From NCBI GenBank assembly GCA_947501475.1, contig CANMWA010000002.1, forward strand, positions 310,001-374,000: 64,000 nt of DNA. Reading direction: 5' to 3'. The position numbers and the translations under genes were made by a program. Below are positions 54,483 to 63,104 of the stretch, piece after piece. The stretch's first letter is position 1; each line of letters opens with the position of its first letter. Origin of the DNA: an uncultured Aquimarina sp. GTDB taxonomy: Bacteria; Bacteroidota; Bacteroidia; Flavobacteriales; Flavobacteriaceae. The notes under the pieces are model-generated. The model was given only the letters and a program-made list of their open reading frames with translations. It had not been told where the DNA came from and did no database searches.

Positions 54483-55718
54483 ATGTTTTCACTTTTTAGA
54501 GAAAATATCAGAATCGCAATGGATTCTATAAAAGGACAGGTCTTAAGGACTATTCTTACAATTTTAATCATCGCAATTGGTATTGCGTCATTGGTTGGGA
54601 TTTTAACTTTGGTTGGCGCATTAGAAAATACAATTTCTGGTGATTTTGCCTCTATGGGCGCCAATACTTTTAACATACAACAGTATGAATTTACTACTAG
54701 AAACAATCAGGATAGAAAAAAGATCAATCCAATTATAAGTTACCGTAATGTAAGAGCATTTAAGGACAAGTTTCAGCATCCTTTTTCAAAAACTTCTATA
54801 AATTTTACAGGTACACGTATTGCCGAAGTAAAATATGACAATGAAAAAACTGATCCAGAGGTTTCTATTCTAGGTGTAAATGAAAATTACTTAGAAAATA
54901 CCGGAACAGAAATTGAAAAAGGTAGAAATTTCACCTTTTTTGATATTGAAAACAATAACAATGTATGTCTTATAGGATCAGATTTCAAAAAGACTCTTTT
55001 TAAAGACACCAATCCAATCGGAAAAACAATTAATATAAGAGGTGTAAAATTTAAAGTAATTGGACTATTAAAAAGTAAAGGAGCAACATTCAGAAATAAT
55101 CAAGATTTAAGAGTATTTATTCCTTTACAAATAGCACGGTCTATCTATACCCTACCCAACATAAATTACAATATTAGTATTCGAGTAAGTGATAAACAAT
55201 TTATAGAAGCTGCACAAGATGAAGCTATTGTCACATTTAGAAATATTAGAGGCCTAAACCCTATCGAAGAAAATAATTTTGGTATCGAACGCAGCGATGA
55301 TCTTCTTAATAGAATTGCAAGTATCACATCCTATCTCTATTATGCAGCTTGGATTATTAGTATTATTACCATTTTTGGATCCTCTATTGCTCTTATGAAT
55401 ATTATGCTAGTTTCTGTTACAGAAAGAACCCGAGAGATTGGTGTAAGAAAAGCGCTAGGGGCGAAAAAGAACACTATCGCTGGTCAATTTTTTATAGAAA
55501 CCATAATTATTGGTCAAATCGGGGGAGTATTGGGTATTATTTTAGGAATTTTAATTGGTGGCGGAATTGCTGCTGCTGCGAGTTTCAAATTTAGCACCCC
55601 TTGGTTGGCTATAATTTCTGCCACCACTATTTCTTTTGTAATTGCAATACTTTCGGGATTATATCCATCATTGAAAGCAGCAAAACAAGACCCAATCGAA
55701 TCCTTGAGATATGAATGA
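54483..55718 (+). CDS. ABC transporter permease, MacB/FtsX type
   Basis: A 411-residue membrane protein. Transmembrane helix 1 (about 20-45, LTILIIAIGIASLVGILTL) is followed by a periplasmic MacB_PCD domain (about 46-265) and three C-terminal helices (about 285-400) with the FtsX signature LMNIMLVSVTERTREIGVRKALG. Such permeases act as mechanotransmission devices for substrate or lipoprotein export together with a cytoplasmic ATPase. No ATPase gene is adjacent, so its partner is elsewhere. It ends 12 bases before the stop of the convergent DUF6495 gene. Confidence 0.92.
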   Translation: MFSLFRENIRIAMDSIKGQVLRTILTILIIAIGIASLVGILTLVGALENTISGDFASMGANTFNIQQYEFTTRNNQDRKKINPIISYRNVRAFKDKFQHPFSKTSINFTGTRIAEVKYDNEKTDPEVSILGVNENYLENTGTEIEKGRNFTFFDIENNNNVCLIGSDFKKTLFKDTNPIGKTINIRGVKFKVIGLLKSKGATFRNNQDLRVFIPLQIARSIYTLPNINYNISIRVSDKQFIEAAQDEAIVTFRNIRGLNPIEENNFGIERSDDLLNRIASITSYLYYAAWIISIITIFGSSIALMNIMLVSVTERTREIGVRKALGAKKNTIAGQFFIETIIIGQIGGVLGIILGILIGGGIAAAASFKFSTPWLAIISATTISFVIAILSGLYPSLKAAKQDPIESLRYE

Positions 55719-55730
55719 TTAAAAACTTTT

Positions 55731-56210
55731 TTATTCCTGATTACTAACCATTTTTTCAAAATAGCAATATAAATCACCTTTGGTAATATTGGCTCCTTGT
55801 TGAATCAATTTAAATTTATCAAGATTTTTGTCGTCACTATACTCCTTTGATGCATTATAAAATACTACTTCATCATTCAACAAATTATTTCGTAACCAAT
55901 CATAACCTTCGGGAGTTGTAATATCTATAGTTTCATTATTAATTTTAACTGCAATTAACTGCATCTGAGATTCTTGTAACTCAAAAAGATGAATTTGATC
56001 TTTAGAAAAATGCTCCAAGTATTTAGCCTTGTTTAATACACCTTCCCATACGAGGTCACTAAAAACATCGAGTTCATCCTCTGCCACCTCTGGTTTATTA
56101 TTTTTGATTTCATCCCATTCATCAGCAGTAATGGATTGCGTTGCCAAAAAATTAATAAACTCTACATGCAATTCTTCAAATTGCTCTTTACTTAGTCTTT
56201 GATATTTCAT
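55731..56210 (-). CDS. DUF6495 family protein
   Basis: A 159-residue soluble acidic protein beginning MKYQRLSKEQFEELHVEFINFLA, as expected for the Bacteroidetes DUF6495 family. An ATG 21 bases upstream (56231) would add seven non-conserved residues; the inner start is preferred. No signal peptide, no catalytic motif. The family is of unknown function. It converges with the permease gene. Confidence 0.8.
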   Translation of the reverse strand: MKYQRLSKEQFEELHVEFINFLATQSITADEWDEIKNNKPEVAEDELDVFSDLVWEGVLNKAKYLEHFSKDQIHLFELQESQMQLIAVKINNETIDITTPEGYDWLRNNLLNDEVVFYNASKEYSDDKNLDKFKLIQQGANITKGDLYCYFEKMVSNQE

Positions 56211-56399
56211 CCTAAAAAAAATTGAGTGCAAAAATAAGTATAAAAAGGTGATTTATATATGATAAAAGTAGTTTTGTGTCTATAGGAATATCCTCTACCT
56301 GACTAGAAAATATTCAAGACAAACGGGAAGCTCTTGAAAAGTTCCCCTCATAAAAGTCATTATATTTACACTATACTATAACATTCAATCTCGCTCACA

Positions 56400-57692
56400 A
56401 TGAAAAAAATATTTTCTTATACAATAACGCTATTACTTGTAAGCACTTCTATACAAGCGCAACAATTATCAAAAACAGAACAAAAAATCATCAAATCTGT
56501 AGTAGCAAATCATCAATCTGCAGTCTTATTTTTAGAAAAAGTAGTAAACATCAATAGCGGAACCATGAATCATGAAGGTGTAAAAGAAACAGGAATGGTT
56601 TTTAAGGAACAGTTTGATGCTATTGGTTTAGATACACAATGGATTGATATGCCTCAAAACGTAAATCGCGCTGGGCATTTGTTTGCAAAAACATCTGGCA
56701 CCAAAGGAAAAAAAATACTACTAATCGGACATTTAGATACAGTTTTTGAAAAAGACAGTCCGTTTCAAAAATTTAAAATTGAGGGAGACATTGCATATGG
56801 TCCGGGAGCAAACGACATGAAGGGCGGCGATGTGATTGTATTATATGCATTAAAAGCATTACACGAGCACAATTTATTAAAAGATGCACAGATTACTGTA
56901 GCCTTTACTGGGGACGAAGAAAGTACCGGAAAACCCTTGGAGGTTAGTAGAAAGGATTTAATAGATGCTGCCAAGAATAGTGATATCGCATTGGGGTTTG
57001 AAACTTCAACGGGATTTAACTATGCTACTGTTGCCCGAAGAGGTTCTTCAGGCTGGTCTTTAGAAGTAAAAGGAAAAAGAGCACACTCTTCAGGAATATT
57101 TAATGATCGTGTGGGTGCTGGTGCCATTTTTGAAGCTTCCAGAATTTTAAACTCATTTTACACCGATGTAAAAGGCGAAGAATTCTTAACTTTTAATCCT
57201 GGGGTAATTTTAGGCGGAACAGAAGTAAATTTAGACAAAGAACTAAGCAAAGGAACCGCTTTTGGAAAAAGCAATGTTGTTGCACAAACAGTAGTTGTAA
57301 AAGGTGGTTTACGTTTTATTTCAGAAGATCAAAAAGAAAATGCTAGGTCAAAAATGAAAAAAATTATTGAGAAAAACTTACCACAAACTAGTGCAACTAT
57401 AAGTTTTAAGGATAGTTATCCAGCAATGCAGCCTACAGAAGGTAATCTAAGCCTATTAAAATTGCTAAACGAAGTGAGTAAAGATTTAGGTCAAGGAAAA
57501 GTAGAAGCCTATGATCCTGGCAAGCGTGGTGCTGCAGATACTTCTTTTGTAGCTGAGTATGTTGATTGTCTTGATGGACTGGGCACTATGGGGCGTGGCG
57601 CTCATACTACAAACGAAACTATAGACTTAACTACTTTTGAAGCATTAACAAAGCGTACAGCGTTACTTATTTATCGATTAATAACAAAATAA
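56400..57692 (+). CDS. Exported M20 family metallopeptidase (glutamate carboxypeptidase-like)
   Basis: This 430-residue zinc peptidase of the M20 family has a signal peptide (residues 1-20, ending SIQAQ). The metal-binding set is visible: LIGHLDTVF (His and catalytic Asp), GPGANDMKGG (bridging Asp), GDEESTGKP (catalytic Glu pair) and the C-terminal His in GRGAHTTNE. A dimerisation domain is inserted between about 215 and 330. It is probably a periplasmic exopeptidase for peptides or folyl-glutamate-like substrates. Single-gene unit; a strong terminator follows. Confidence 0.92.
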   Translation: MKKIFSYTITLLLVSTSIQAQQLSKTEQKIIKSVVANHQSAVLFLEKVVNINSGTMNHEGVKETGMVFKEQFDAIGLDTQWIDMPQNVNRAGHLFAKTSGTKGKKILLIGHLDTVFEKDSPFQKFKIEGDIAYGPGANDMKGGDVIVLYALKALHEHNLLKDAQITVAFTGDEESTGKPLEVSRKDLIDAAKNSDIALGFETSTGFNYATVARRGSSGWSLEVKGKRAHSSGIFNDRVGAGAIFEASRILNSFYTDVKGEEFLTFNPGVILGGTEVNLDKELSKGTAFGKSNVVAQTVVVKGGLRFISEDQKENARSKMKKIIEKNLPQTSATISFKDSYPAMQPTEGNLSLLKLLNEVSKDLGQGKVEAYDPGKRGAADTSFVAEYVDCLDGLGTMGRGAHTTNETIDLTTFEALTKRTALLIYRLITK

Positions 57693-57728
57693 AAAAAGCC
57701 GATCTCAAAAATGAGATCGGCTTTTTTT
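57691..57728. terminator. Bidirectional terminator between M20 peptidase and TonB receptor
   Basis: GCCGATCTCA (57698-57707) pairs with TGAGATCGGC (57712-57721) around four A, with A and T runs on the outer sides, so it works in both directions for the two convergent genes. Confidence 0.92.
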
Positions 57729-57749
57729 ATTTTTCAGTAAACAGATTGT

Positions 57750-60700
57750 TTAATTAAATATATACCTCAAACCAAATTGCATTTGCCATCTAGATTGTAT
57801 ACTAGAATCATTTGCAAACGTTTCTCTTAGGTTTGTATCAAAAGTATATAGAGGTTGGTTGGTAGCCGTGTCTAAAGAAACTCCTATGGGTTGTGTAGTC
57901 GTTGGTTGTTGAATCACTCCCCAATCAGAACTTATCAAATTTCCAAAATTTAAAATATCAATACTAAATTGTATGGTATTTGACTTACCATTTCCTAATT
58001 TAAAATTAAAATCCTGAAGTATTTTTAAGTCCACTCGGCTTCTCCAAGGTGCTAATGCCCCATAACGTTCTGCATAGCTACCTCTATTATCACTTAGGTA
58101 ATCATCTTGTTGAATATAAGCTTCAAGAGCTGCTCTTTGTTCTGCTTCAGATACTCCACGAGATTCATCAAAATTCATTTGTTGTATCTCTGTCGAAGTA
58201 GGAATATATAGAAGATCATTATTCTGAAAAGAACTATCATTATTAATATTACCAGCATAGGTATAATTAAACCTTCCGCCTTTGGCATATTCTAAAAAAC
58301 CAGAAACTGTTGTCCCCCATTGTTTATTTGCGCCATACGCCCAGTTTTTTGTAGCAATACCAATAATTCTATGTGTATCTCCATATCTCGAAAATGACAA
58401 CACATCATTATTTGCGTTTCCAGAAATTGCATTAAAGTCAAAAGCATCACCAGTAATTTCGGCTTCTATAGAATTAACATCTTTTGAATTCAAATAGTTG
58501 TAAGCTACACTAGCATATAATCCATTTTTAAATGATTTTTGCGCTTTTAGAGTAGTATTCCAAATTCTACCTTTATCAGAATTTGTAAATACATATCCAT
58601 TTGTTGGTCCTCCAAATAAATTAATTGATCTATCTGTATTTTCATAAACAGGTCTATTATCGACCCCTTGCAAGGTTCCAGATGGATTACTTAATCCCCA
58701 ATTTTGTACATGTGCCGCATTAATGTCTTTGGTATAAGAAACATCACCTGTTAGAATAATTCCATTTTCAAATTTGTGATCTACACCAACATTAGTTCTC
58801 CATACCTGTGGCCATTTAAAATCTGGATCCACTACTTGATAAAAGAAGAAGTCTACCCCTTGTACTTGATTTCCTAACCAAACAAAAGGAAAGCGACCAG
58901 TAAATACACCTGTACCTCCACGAACTTGAGTTTTACCTTGACTTTTTATATCCCAATTAAACCCTAATCTTGGCGAAATTAAAAAATTATCGCTAGGGAG
59001 TGTGGTAGAACTCAACCTTGTTGTTTGGCCAGTTTCGGGATCAAAATAATCAATAGTTGGTTGGTAGGTACCTTTTCTATCTATATTTTCTTGGATTTTG
59101 TCTTTGGTATCAAAATATAGTGGTTTATCAAAACGAACCCCATATGTTAACTTAAATTCATCTGTTATATCCCACTTATCCTGTAGATACACAGAAAACT
59201 GACCTACATTAGTTTCTGCAAGTTGCCATCCTCTTGAATCTCCTAATTCAAACTGATTATTATTGTTAAATGTAGTAATCGCACCTTGAATGGTATTATC
59301 TACTAAACCACCTGGTTGTGCAAATGCCAAAAACTCATCTACCGATGCAAATTGTGTGGAAGGAGTATCTTGATTATTATCCAAATCCCATCCAAAAGTA
59401 CCACCATAAACGCCTAGATTAAACGAATTCTTGAATCTAAACATTTCAAACGAAGCCCCAGCTGTTATTGTGTGACGACCTATAAAATAATTAAAATTAT
59501 TAGTTGCCTGAATGACTCTTTGTTCTAACTTATTATTGATAGAAAATGGTTCATGCCCAGCAATAATATAATTACTACCGGCACCATCTTGAATTGCTAT
59601 ACTTGGAGCCGGGCTAGAGAAAGGAGTTCTAAAGTCGTCAAAAAACGTATAACCAACTTGAAATTTATTAGCCGCTTTATCTCCAAAAGAAGAATTTACT
59701 TCAAGTAAAAATGAATTTATTCTGTTATTAATCTCATACCCAGATTTCTCAAACTGAATCACCTGAGAATTTGGTCCTCTTACTCCTAAAGCAGTTGGGT
59801 GAGCGGGTTTTTCTTGCGAAGCATCTAAGAAATTGTAAATAAATGCCAATCGGTGATCATTATTAATATTCCAATCTAATTTAAATATCCCTTTAGTAGA
59901 ATTAGATTCATGTAAATACCCTTGGTATGCTCCGGTATCATATCCTAATGCAGTTAAGGCTGATTGTACTCTAACTAGATCACTTTCTAATACTCTGGAT
60001 TCATTAATCCCTTGTACACCATCTTCATTATTGGCGACCCATGGAAAACCTAAATCTGTTCTTTGATCAATTTCAAAATTAGCAAAAAAGAATAATTTAT
60101 TTTTAATAATAGGTCCCCCAATACTAAAACCAGATTGAATTTGTTCTAGTTCTGGCACAAATATTTCATCTCCTTTTACTTTATTACCCGTTAAATTATC
60201 ATCTCGATAAAAAGTATATGCAGTGCCTTTAAACTCATTAGTACCACTCTTAGTAACTGCATTTACAGATGCTCCGGTAAATCCAGACTGAGTAACATCA
60301 TAAGGCGCTGTAGAAACTTGTATTTGATCAATCGCATCGAGAGAAATGGGTTGAGCATTGGTTTGTCCTCCAGGAGTAGCTGCGTCCAATCCAAAAGGGT
60401 TATTAAAAATTGACCCATCCAAACTAAAATTATTAAACTGATCATTTCTACCTCCAAAAGAATTACCACTTGCTGTAGGCTCTAATCTCGTAAAATCAGA
60501 AGCAGATCTCGAAATCGTAGGTAAGGTTTTTAATTCTCTTCTACCAACACTTGTTTCTGCGCCTGTTCTCTCACTTCCAAATGTAGATCCACGCTGTGAA
60601 GTGATAACTACTTCTTCTAGTTGGTTATCATCTTCGACCATAACAACATCAGCATTAAAAGTTTGCCCTAATTGAAGATACAGACCATCTATAAGCTGTT

Positions 60701-60956
60701 TTTTGAATCCCACATAACTTATGGTTACCCTATAGGGTCCTCCTACTCGTAAATTCAGCAAGTTAAAACGTCCATCAAAATTTGTAACTCCGCCATAACT
60801 TGTTCCCGTAGGACCGTGCACAGCTGTTATATTTGCTCCAGGCAATAATTGATTATTATTATCCTTTACTGTTCCAGAAATATTGGATGTGGTCACTTGG
60901 GCATTAATAACAAATCCGCCCACTATCAAAAAAGAAAAAAGTATGAATTTTTTCAT
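57750..60956 (-). CDS. TonB-dependent receptor, Oar-like, with carboxypeptidase-like domain
   Basis: A 1068-residue outer-membrane receptor. Signal peptide to about residue 19; a carboxypeptidase regulatory-like domain at about 22-110 (SGTVKDNNNQLLPGANI, GPYRVTISYVGFKKQ); then a plug domain (about 115-260, with EEVVITSQRG, NNFSLDGSIFNNPFG and VNAVTKSGTNEFKGTAY) and a 22-strand-type barrel ending in an aromatic-rich strand (RWQMQFGLRYIFN). It resembles Oar of Myxococcus, used for protease or signal export, more than SusC. No SusD gene is next to it. It is transcribed alone. Confidence 0.93.
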   Translation of the reverse strand: MKKFILFSFLIVGGFVINAQVTTSNISGTVKDNNNQLLPGANITAVHGPTGTSYGGVTNFDGRFNLLNLRVGGPYRVTISYVGFKKQLIDGLYLQLGQTFNADVVMVEDDNQLEEVVITSQRGSTFGSERTGAETSVGRRELKTLPTISRSASDFTRLEPTASGNSFGGRNDQFNNFSLDGSIFNNPFGLDAATPGGQTNAQPISLDAIDQIQVSTAPYDVTQSGFTGASVNAVTKSGTNEFKGTAYTFYRDDNLTGNKVKGDEIFVPELEQIQSGFSIGGPIIKNKLFFFANFEIDQRTDLGFPWVANNEDGVQGINESRVLESDLVRVQSALTALGYDTGAYQGYLHESNSTKGIFKLDWNINNDHRLAFIYNFLDASQEKPAHPTALGVRGPNSQVIQFEKSGYEINNRINSFLLEVNSSFGDKAANKFQVGYTFFDDFRTPFSSPAPSIAIQDGAGSNYIIAGHEPFSINNKLEQRVIQATNNFNYFIGRHTITAGASFEMFRFKNSFNLGVYGGTFGWDLDNNQDTPSTQFASVDEFLAFAQPGGLVDNTIQGAITTFNNNNQFELGDSRGWQLAETNVGQFSVYLQDKWDITDEFKLTYGVRFDKPLYFDTKDKIQENIDRKGTYQPTIDYFDPETGQTTRLSSTTLPSDNFLISPRLGFNWDIKSQGKTQVRGGTGVFTGRFPFVWLGNQVQGVDFFFYQVVDPDFKWPQVWRTNVGVDHKFENGIILTGDVSYTKDINAAHVQNWGLSNPSGTLQGVDNRPVYENTDRSINLFGGPTNGYVFTNSDKGRIWNTTLKAQKSFKNGLYASVAYNYLNSKDVNSIEAEITGDAFDFNAISGNANNDVLSFSRYGDTHRIIGIATKNWAYGANKQWGTTVSGFLEYAKGGRFNYTYAGNINNDSSFQNNDLLYIPTSTEIQQMNFDESRGVSEAEQRAALEAYIQQDDYLSDNRGSYAERYGALAPWRSRVDLKILQDFNFKLGNGKSNTIQFSIDILNFGNLISSDWGVIQQPTTTQPIGVSLDTATNQPLYTFDTNLRETFANDSSIQSRWQMQFGLRYIFN

Positions 60957-61006
60957 AGTTAAGTATATTGAGTAATTAAGAATGATTTCAAAATAAAATT
61001 AAAACA

Positions 61007-61034
61007 AAAAAATCGCTCCGAAGAGCGATTTTTA
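61007..61034 (-). terminator. Terminator after rplI
   Basis: TCGCTC (61013-61018) and GAGCGA (61023-61028) form a stem with a CGAA loop and A/T runs that lengthen it. It lies 30 bases after the rplI stop on the minus strand, and may also shield the downstream TonB receptor. Confidence 0.8.
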
Positions 61035-61063
61035 TTGATCTTATACACTAGTTATCAACCAGT

Positions 61064-61516
61064 TTATTTTGCTTGAGCAACAATCTCAAAGGGAACTTGT
61101 GCAATTACTTCTCTATGAAGTCTAACAGAAGCTTCATATTGTCCTAAACGCTTTATAGTTCCTCCTGGTACAGTAATAAATTTCTTTTCTATTTCTACAC
61201 CTTCTTTAGCAATTACTTCAGCTACATTTGCATTAGAAACAGAGCCAAATAATTTGTCTCCTGATCCTACTTTTGCAGTTATTTTAATTTCTAACCCTCC
61301 TAATTTCTTAGCTACTTTTTCTGCATCTTCAATTTGCTTTTTCTCTTTAAAAGCACGCTGTTTTAAAGTTTCAGTCAATACTTTTTTTGCAGAAGGAGTT
61401 GCTAATACAGCAAGCCCCTGAGGGATTAAATAGTTACGACCATAACCATTTTTAACTTCTACCACATCGTCTGTGAATCCTAGATTCTCAACGTCTCTCT
61501 TTAATATAAGTTCCAT
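61064..61516 (-). CDS. rplI: 50S ribosomal protein L9
   Basis: A 150-residue L9: MELILKRDVENLGFTDDVVEVKNGYGRNYLIP is the N-terminal rRNA-binding domain with the KxGxxRNYLIP signature; a long connecting helix (about 40-75) and the C-terminal domain (with KVGSGDKLFGSVSNANVAE) follow. Third gene of rpsF-rpsR-rplI, with 13 bases between rpsR and rplI. Confidence 0.98.
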   Translation of the reverse strand: MELILKRDVENLGFTDDVVEVKNGYGRNYLIPQGLAVLATPSAKKVLTETLKQRAFKEKKQIEDAEKVAKKLGGLEIKITAKVGSGDKLFGSVSNANVAEVIAKEGVEIEKKFITVPGGTIKRLGQYEASVRLHREVIAQVPFEIVAQAK

Positions 61517-61529
61517 GTTATGACGAGTT

Positions 61530-61826
61530 TTATTTTAATAAATCACCAACGTATGGCATTAATGCTAAGTGTCTTGCTCTTTTTACAGCAACACTTACTT
61601 TACGTTGATATTTTAATGAAGTACCTGTAAGACGACGAGGTAATAATTTACCTTGCTCATTTACAAACGCCATTAGAAAATCTGGATCTTTATAATCGAT
61701 ATATTTAATTCCAGATTTTTTGAAACGACAATACTTCTTAGTTTTTGTCGTATCTATGTTAAGCGGAGTAAGATATCTGATCTCTCCATCTTTTTTTCCT
61801 TTTGCTTGTTGTTCTATAGATGACAT
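61530..61826 (-). CDS. rpsR: 30S ribosomal protein S18
   Basis: A 98-residue S18, basic, with the [20 protein letters not shown] and [20 protein letters not shown] segments, the RRLTGTS...QR...A.KRAR signature that binds 16S rRNA and pairs with S6. Somewhat longer N-terminus than in E. coli, as is usual in Bacteroidetes. It starts 2 bases after the rpsF stop. No single-stranded DNA binding protein gene lies between S6 and S18. Confidence 0.98.
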   Translation of the reverse strand: MSSIEQQAKGKKDGEIRYLTPLNIDTTKTKKYCRFKKSGIKYIDYKDPDFLMAFVNEQGKLLPRRLTGTSLKYQRKVSVAVKRARHLALMPYVGDLLK

Positions 61827-61828
61827 AA

Positions 61829-62167
61829 TTAAGCTTTTTGTTTGTTTCTATTTCTTCTCTTCTCTGCCCAAGCGATTGCATGCTTATCTAGACGTACAGT
61901 AAGATAACGCATTACACGCTCATCTCTTCTATATTCTATCTCTAGTGCATTAATAACCTCACCAGGCACCTGATATTCAAATAAGTGATAAAATCCACTT
62001 TTTTTGTGTTGGATAGCATAGGCTAGCTTTTTAAGCCCCCAATCCTCTTTTGATATCATCTTGGCACCGTTAGAAACAAGAATGTCTTCGTATTTCTTAA
62101 CTGTTTCCTTTATCTGGTCTTCAGATAAAACGGGATTCAAGATGAAAACAGTTTCATAATGATTCAT
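61829..62167 (-). CDS. rpsF: 30S ribosomal protein S6
   Basis: A 112-residue S6 ([21 protein letters not shown], then [22 protein letters not shown] and [19 protein letters not shown]), with the ferredoxin-like fold and the typical basic tail (EKRRNRNKQ). First gene of the small ribosomal operon. A promoter in good register lies just upstream. Confidence 0.98.
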   Translation of the reverse strand: MNHYETVFILNPVLSEDQIKETVKKYEDILVSNGAKMISKEDWGLKKLAYAIQHKKSGFYHLFEYQVPGEVINALEIEYRRDERVMRYLTVRLDKHAIAWAEKRRNRNKQKA

Positions 62168-62197
62168 AAAAATCTATGTTTAAATTAAAATTGGCTG

Positions 62198-62228
62198 CAA
62201 AAGTAATCTTTTTTTTTGGATTTTCAAA
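62198..62228 (-). promoter_or_regulatory. Promoter of rpsF-rpsR-rplI
   Basis: On the minus strand TTTG (62228-62225) and TACTTTTG (62205-62198) lie 19 bases apart, exactly the Bacteroidetes consensus. The predicted transcript begins about 25 bases before the rpsF start. Confidence 0.7.
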
Positions 62229-62282
62229 CTTAAAGTCACCTCGATGAAACACTACTTTTATCGATAAAAAGCCCGAATTGTT

Positions 62283-62314
62283 TGTTAGAATAATATATAT
62301 TCATTAATATTGTA
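62283..62314 (+). promoter_or_regulatory. Putative promoter of the LytTR regulator gene
   Basis: TTTG (62283-62286) and TAATATTG (62307-62314, one base from TAnnTTTG) lie 20 bases apart; the start of transcription would be about 10 bases before the ATG at 62331, so the leader is short. Confidence 0.45.
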
Positions 62315-62330
62315 AAGGAATATTAACAGC

Positions 62331-63044
62331 ATGCAAGTGGAACAATCTCAATTAAAATGTGCGGTAGTAGATGATTCGCGCCTTCAAAGACTGGCTATAG
62401 TAAAGCTAATAGACGAACATTCTTCACTAGAATTAGTGGCTGAGTGGAATAATGCTATCGAAACAAAGAATGGTTTACTTGATACACCAGTAGACCTTTT
62501 GTTCTTGGATATCGAAATGCCAATTCTTACTGGATTTGATCTTTTAGATGATCTTGAAAACAAACCTCATATTATTTTCGTTACAGGAAAAACAAAATAT
62601 GCTTTTAAAGCTTTTGATTATGATGCGATTGATTATTTAAGAAAACCTCTTAAAAAAGATCGTTTTAATGCAGCTGTAGAAAAGGCTTTAAGTATGTCGC
62701 GTTTGGGTACAGAAAATGCTGCTGTAGAAGATGATGATTACATTTTTGTAAAAAGTAATCTGAAAAAACGTAAAATTTTCTTAAATCAACTTAAATATGT
62801 TGAAGCCTTAGGTGATTATGTAAAACTTATCATGGAAGAAGGCGACCCTATTGTAGTATTGGCTACAATGAAATCTTTTGAGGCTCAATTACCAAGTGAT
62901 CGCTTTTTAAGAATTCATAAATCTTATATTGTTAACCTAGATAAGGTAGAGCGTTACAATAGCCGAAATATTGAAATCGCAGATGAAAAAATACCGCTTA
63001 GTAGACATAAGAAACATTCTTTGATCGAAGCGTTGAATAATTAA
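62331..63044 (+). CDS. LytTR family DNA-binding response regulator
   Basis: A 237-residue response regulator. Receiver domain at about 8-125: Asp14-Asp15, phospho-acceptor Asp60 (LLFLDIEMPI), Thr85 and Lys105 (YLRKPLKKD). LytTR DNA-binding domain at about 145-235 (KYVEALGDYVKLIM, RFLRIHKSYIVNLDKVE). LytTR regulators in Bacteroidetes usually pair with a membrane histidine kinase of the LytS type, but none is adjacent. It is transcribed away from the ribosomal operon and converges with priA. Confidence 0.93.
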   Translation: MQVEQSQLKCAVVDDSRLQRLAIVKLIDEHSSLELVAEWNNAIETKNGLLDTPVDLLFLDIEMPILTGFDLLDDLENKPHIIFVTGKTKYAFKAFDYDAIDYLRKPLKKDRFNAAVEKALSMSRLGTENAAVEDDDYIFVKSNLKKRKIFLNQLKYVEALGDYVKLIMEEGDPIVVLATMKSFEAQLPSDRFLRIHKSYIVNLDKVERYNSRNIEIADEKIPLSRHKKHSLIEALNN

Positions 63045-63070
63045 TCAAATTATTAAATGAAGATAAATAT

Positions 63071-63102
63071 AAAAGTCTTGCTATGTAGCAAGACTTTTTT
63101 TT
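63071..63102. terminator. Bidirectional terminator between LytTR regulator and priA
   Basis: AAGTCTTGCTA (63073-63083) pairs with TAGCAAGACTT (63086-63096) as an almost closed palindrome with A and T runs outside. It lies between two convergent genes, 26 bases after the regulator's stop and 8 bases past the priA stop. Confidence 0.85.
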
Positions 63103-63104
63103 AT

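Noticed and set aside
57750..60956. SusC-type glycan importer
   Set aside because: No SusD gene follows and the plug region resembles Oar more than SusC.
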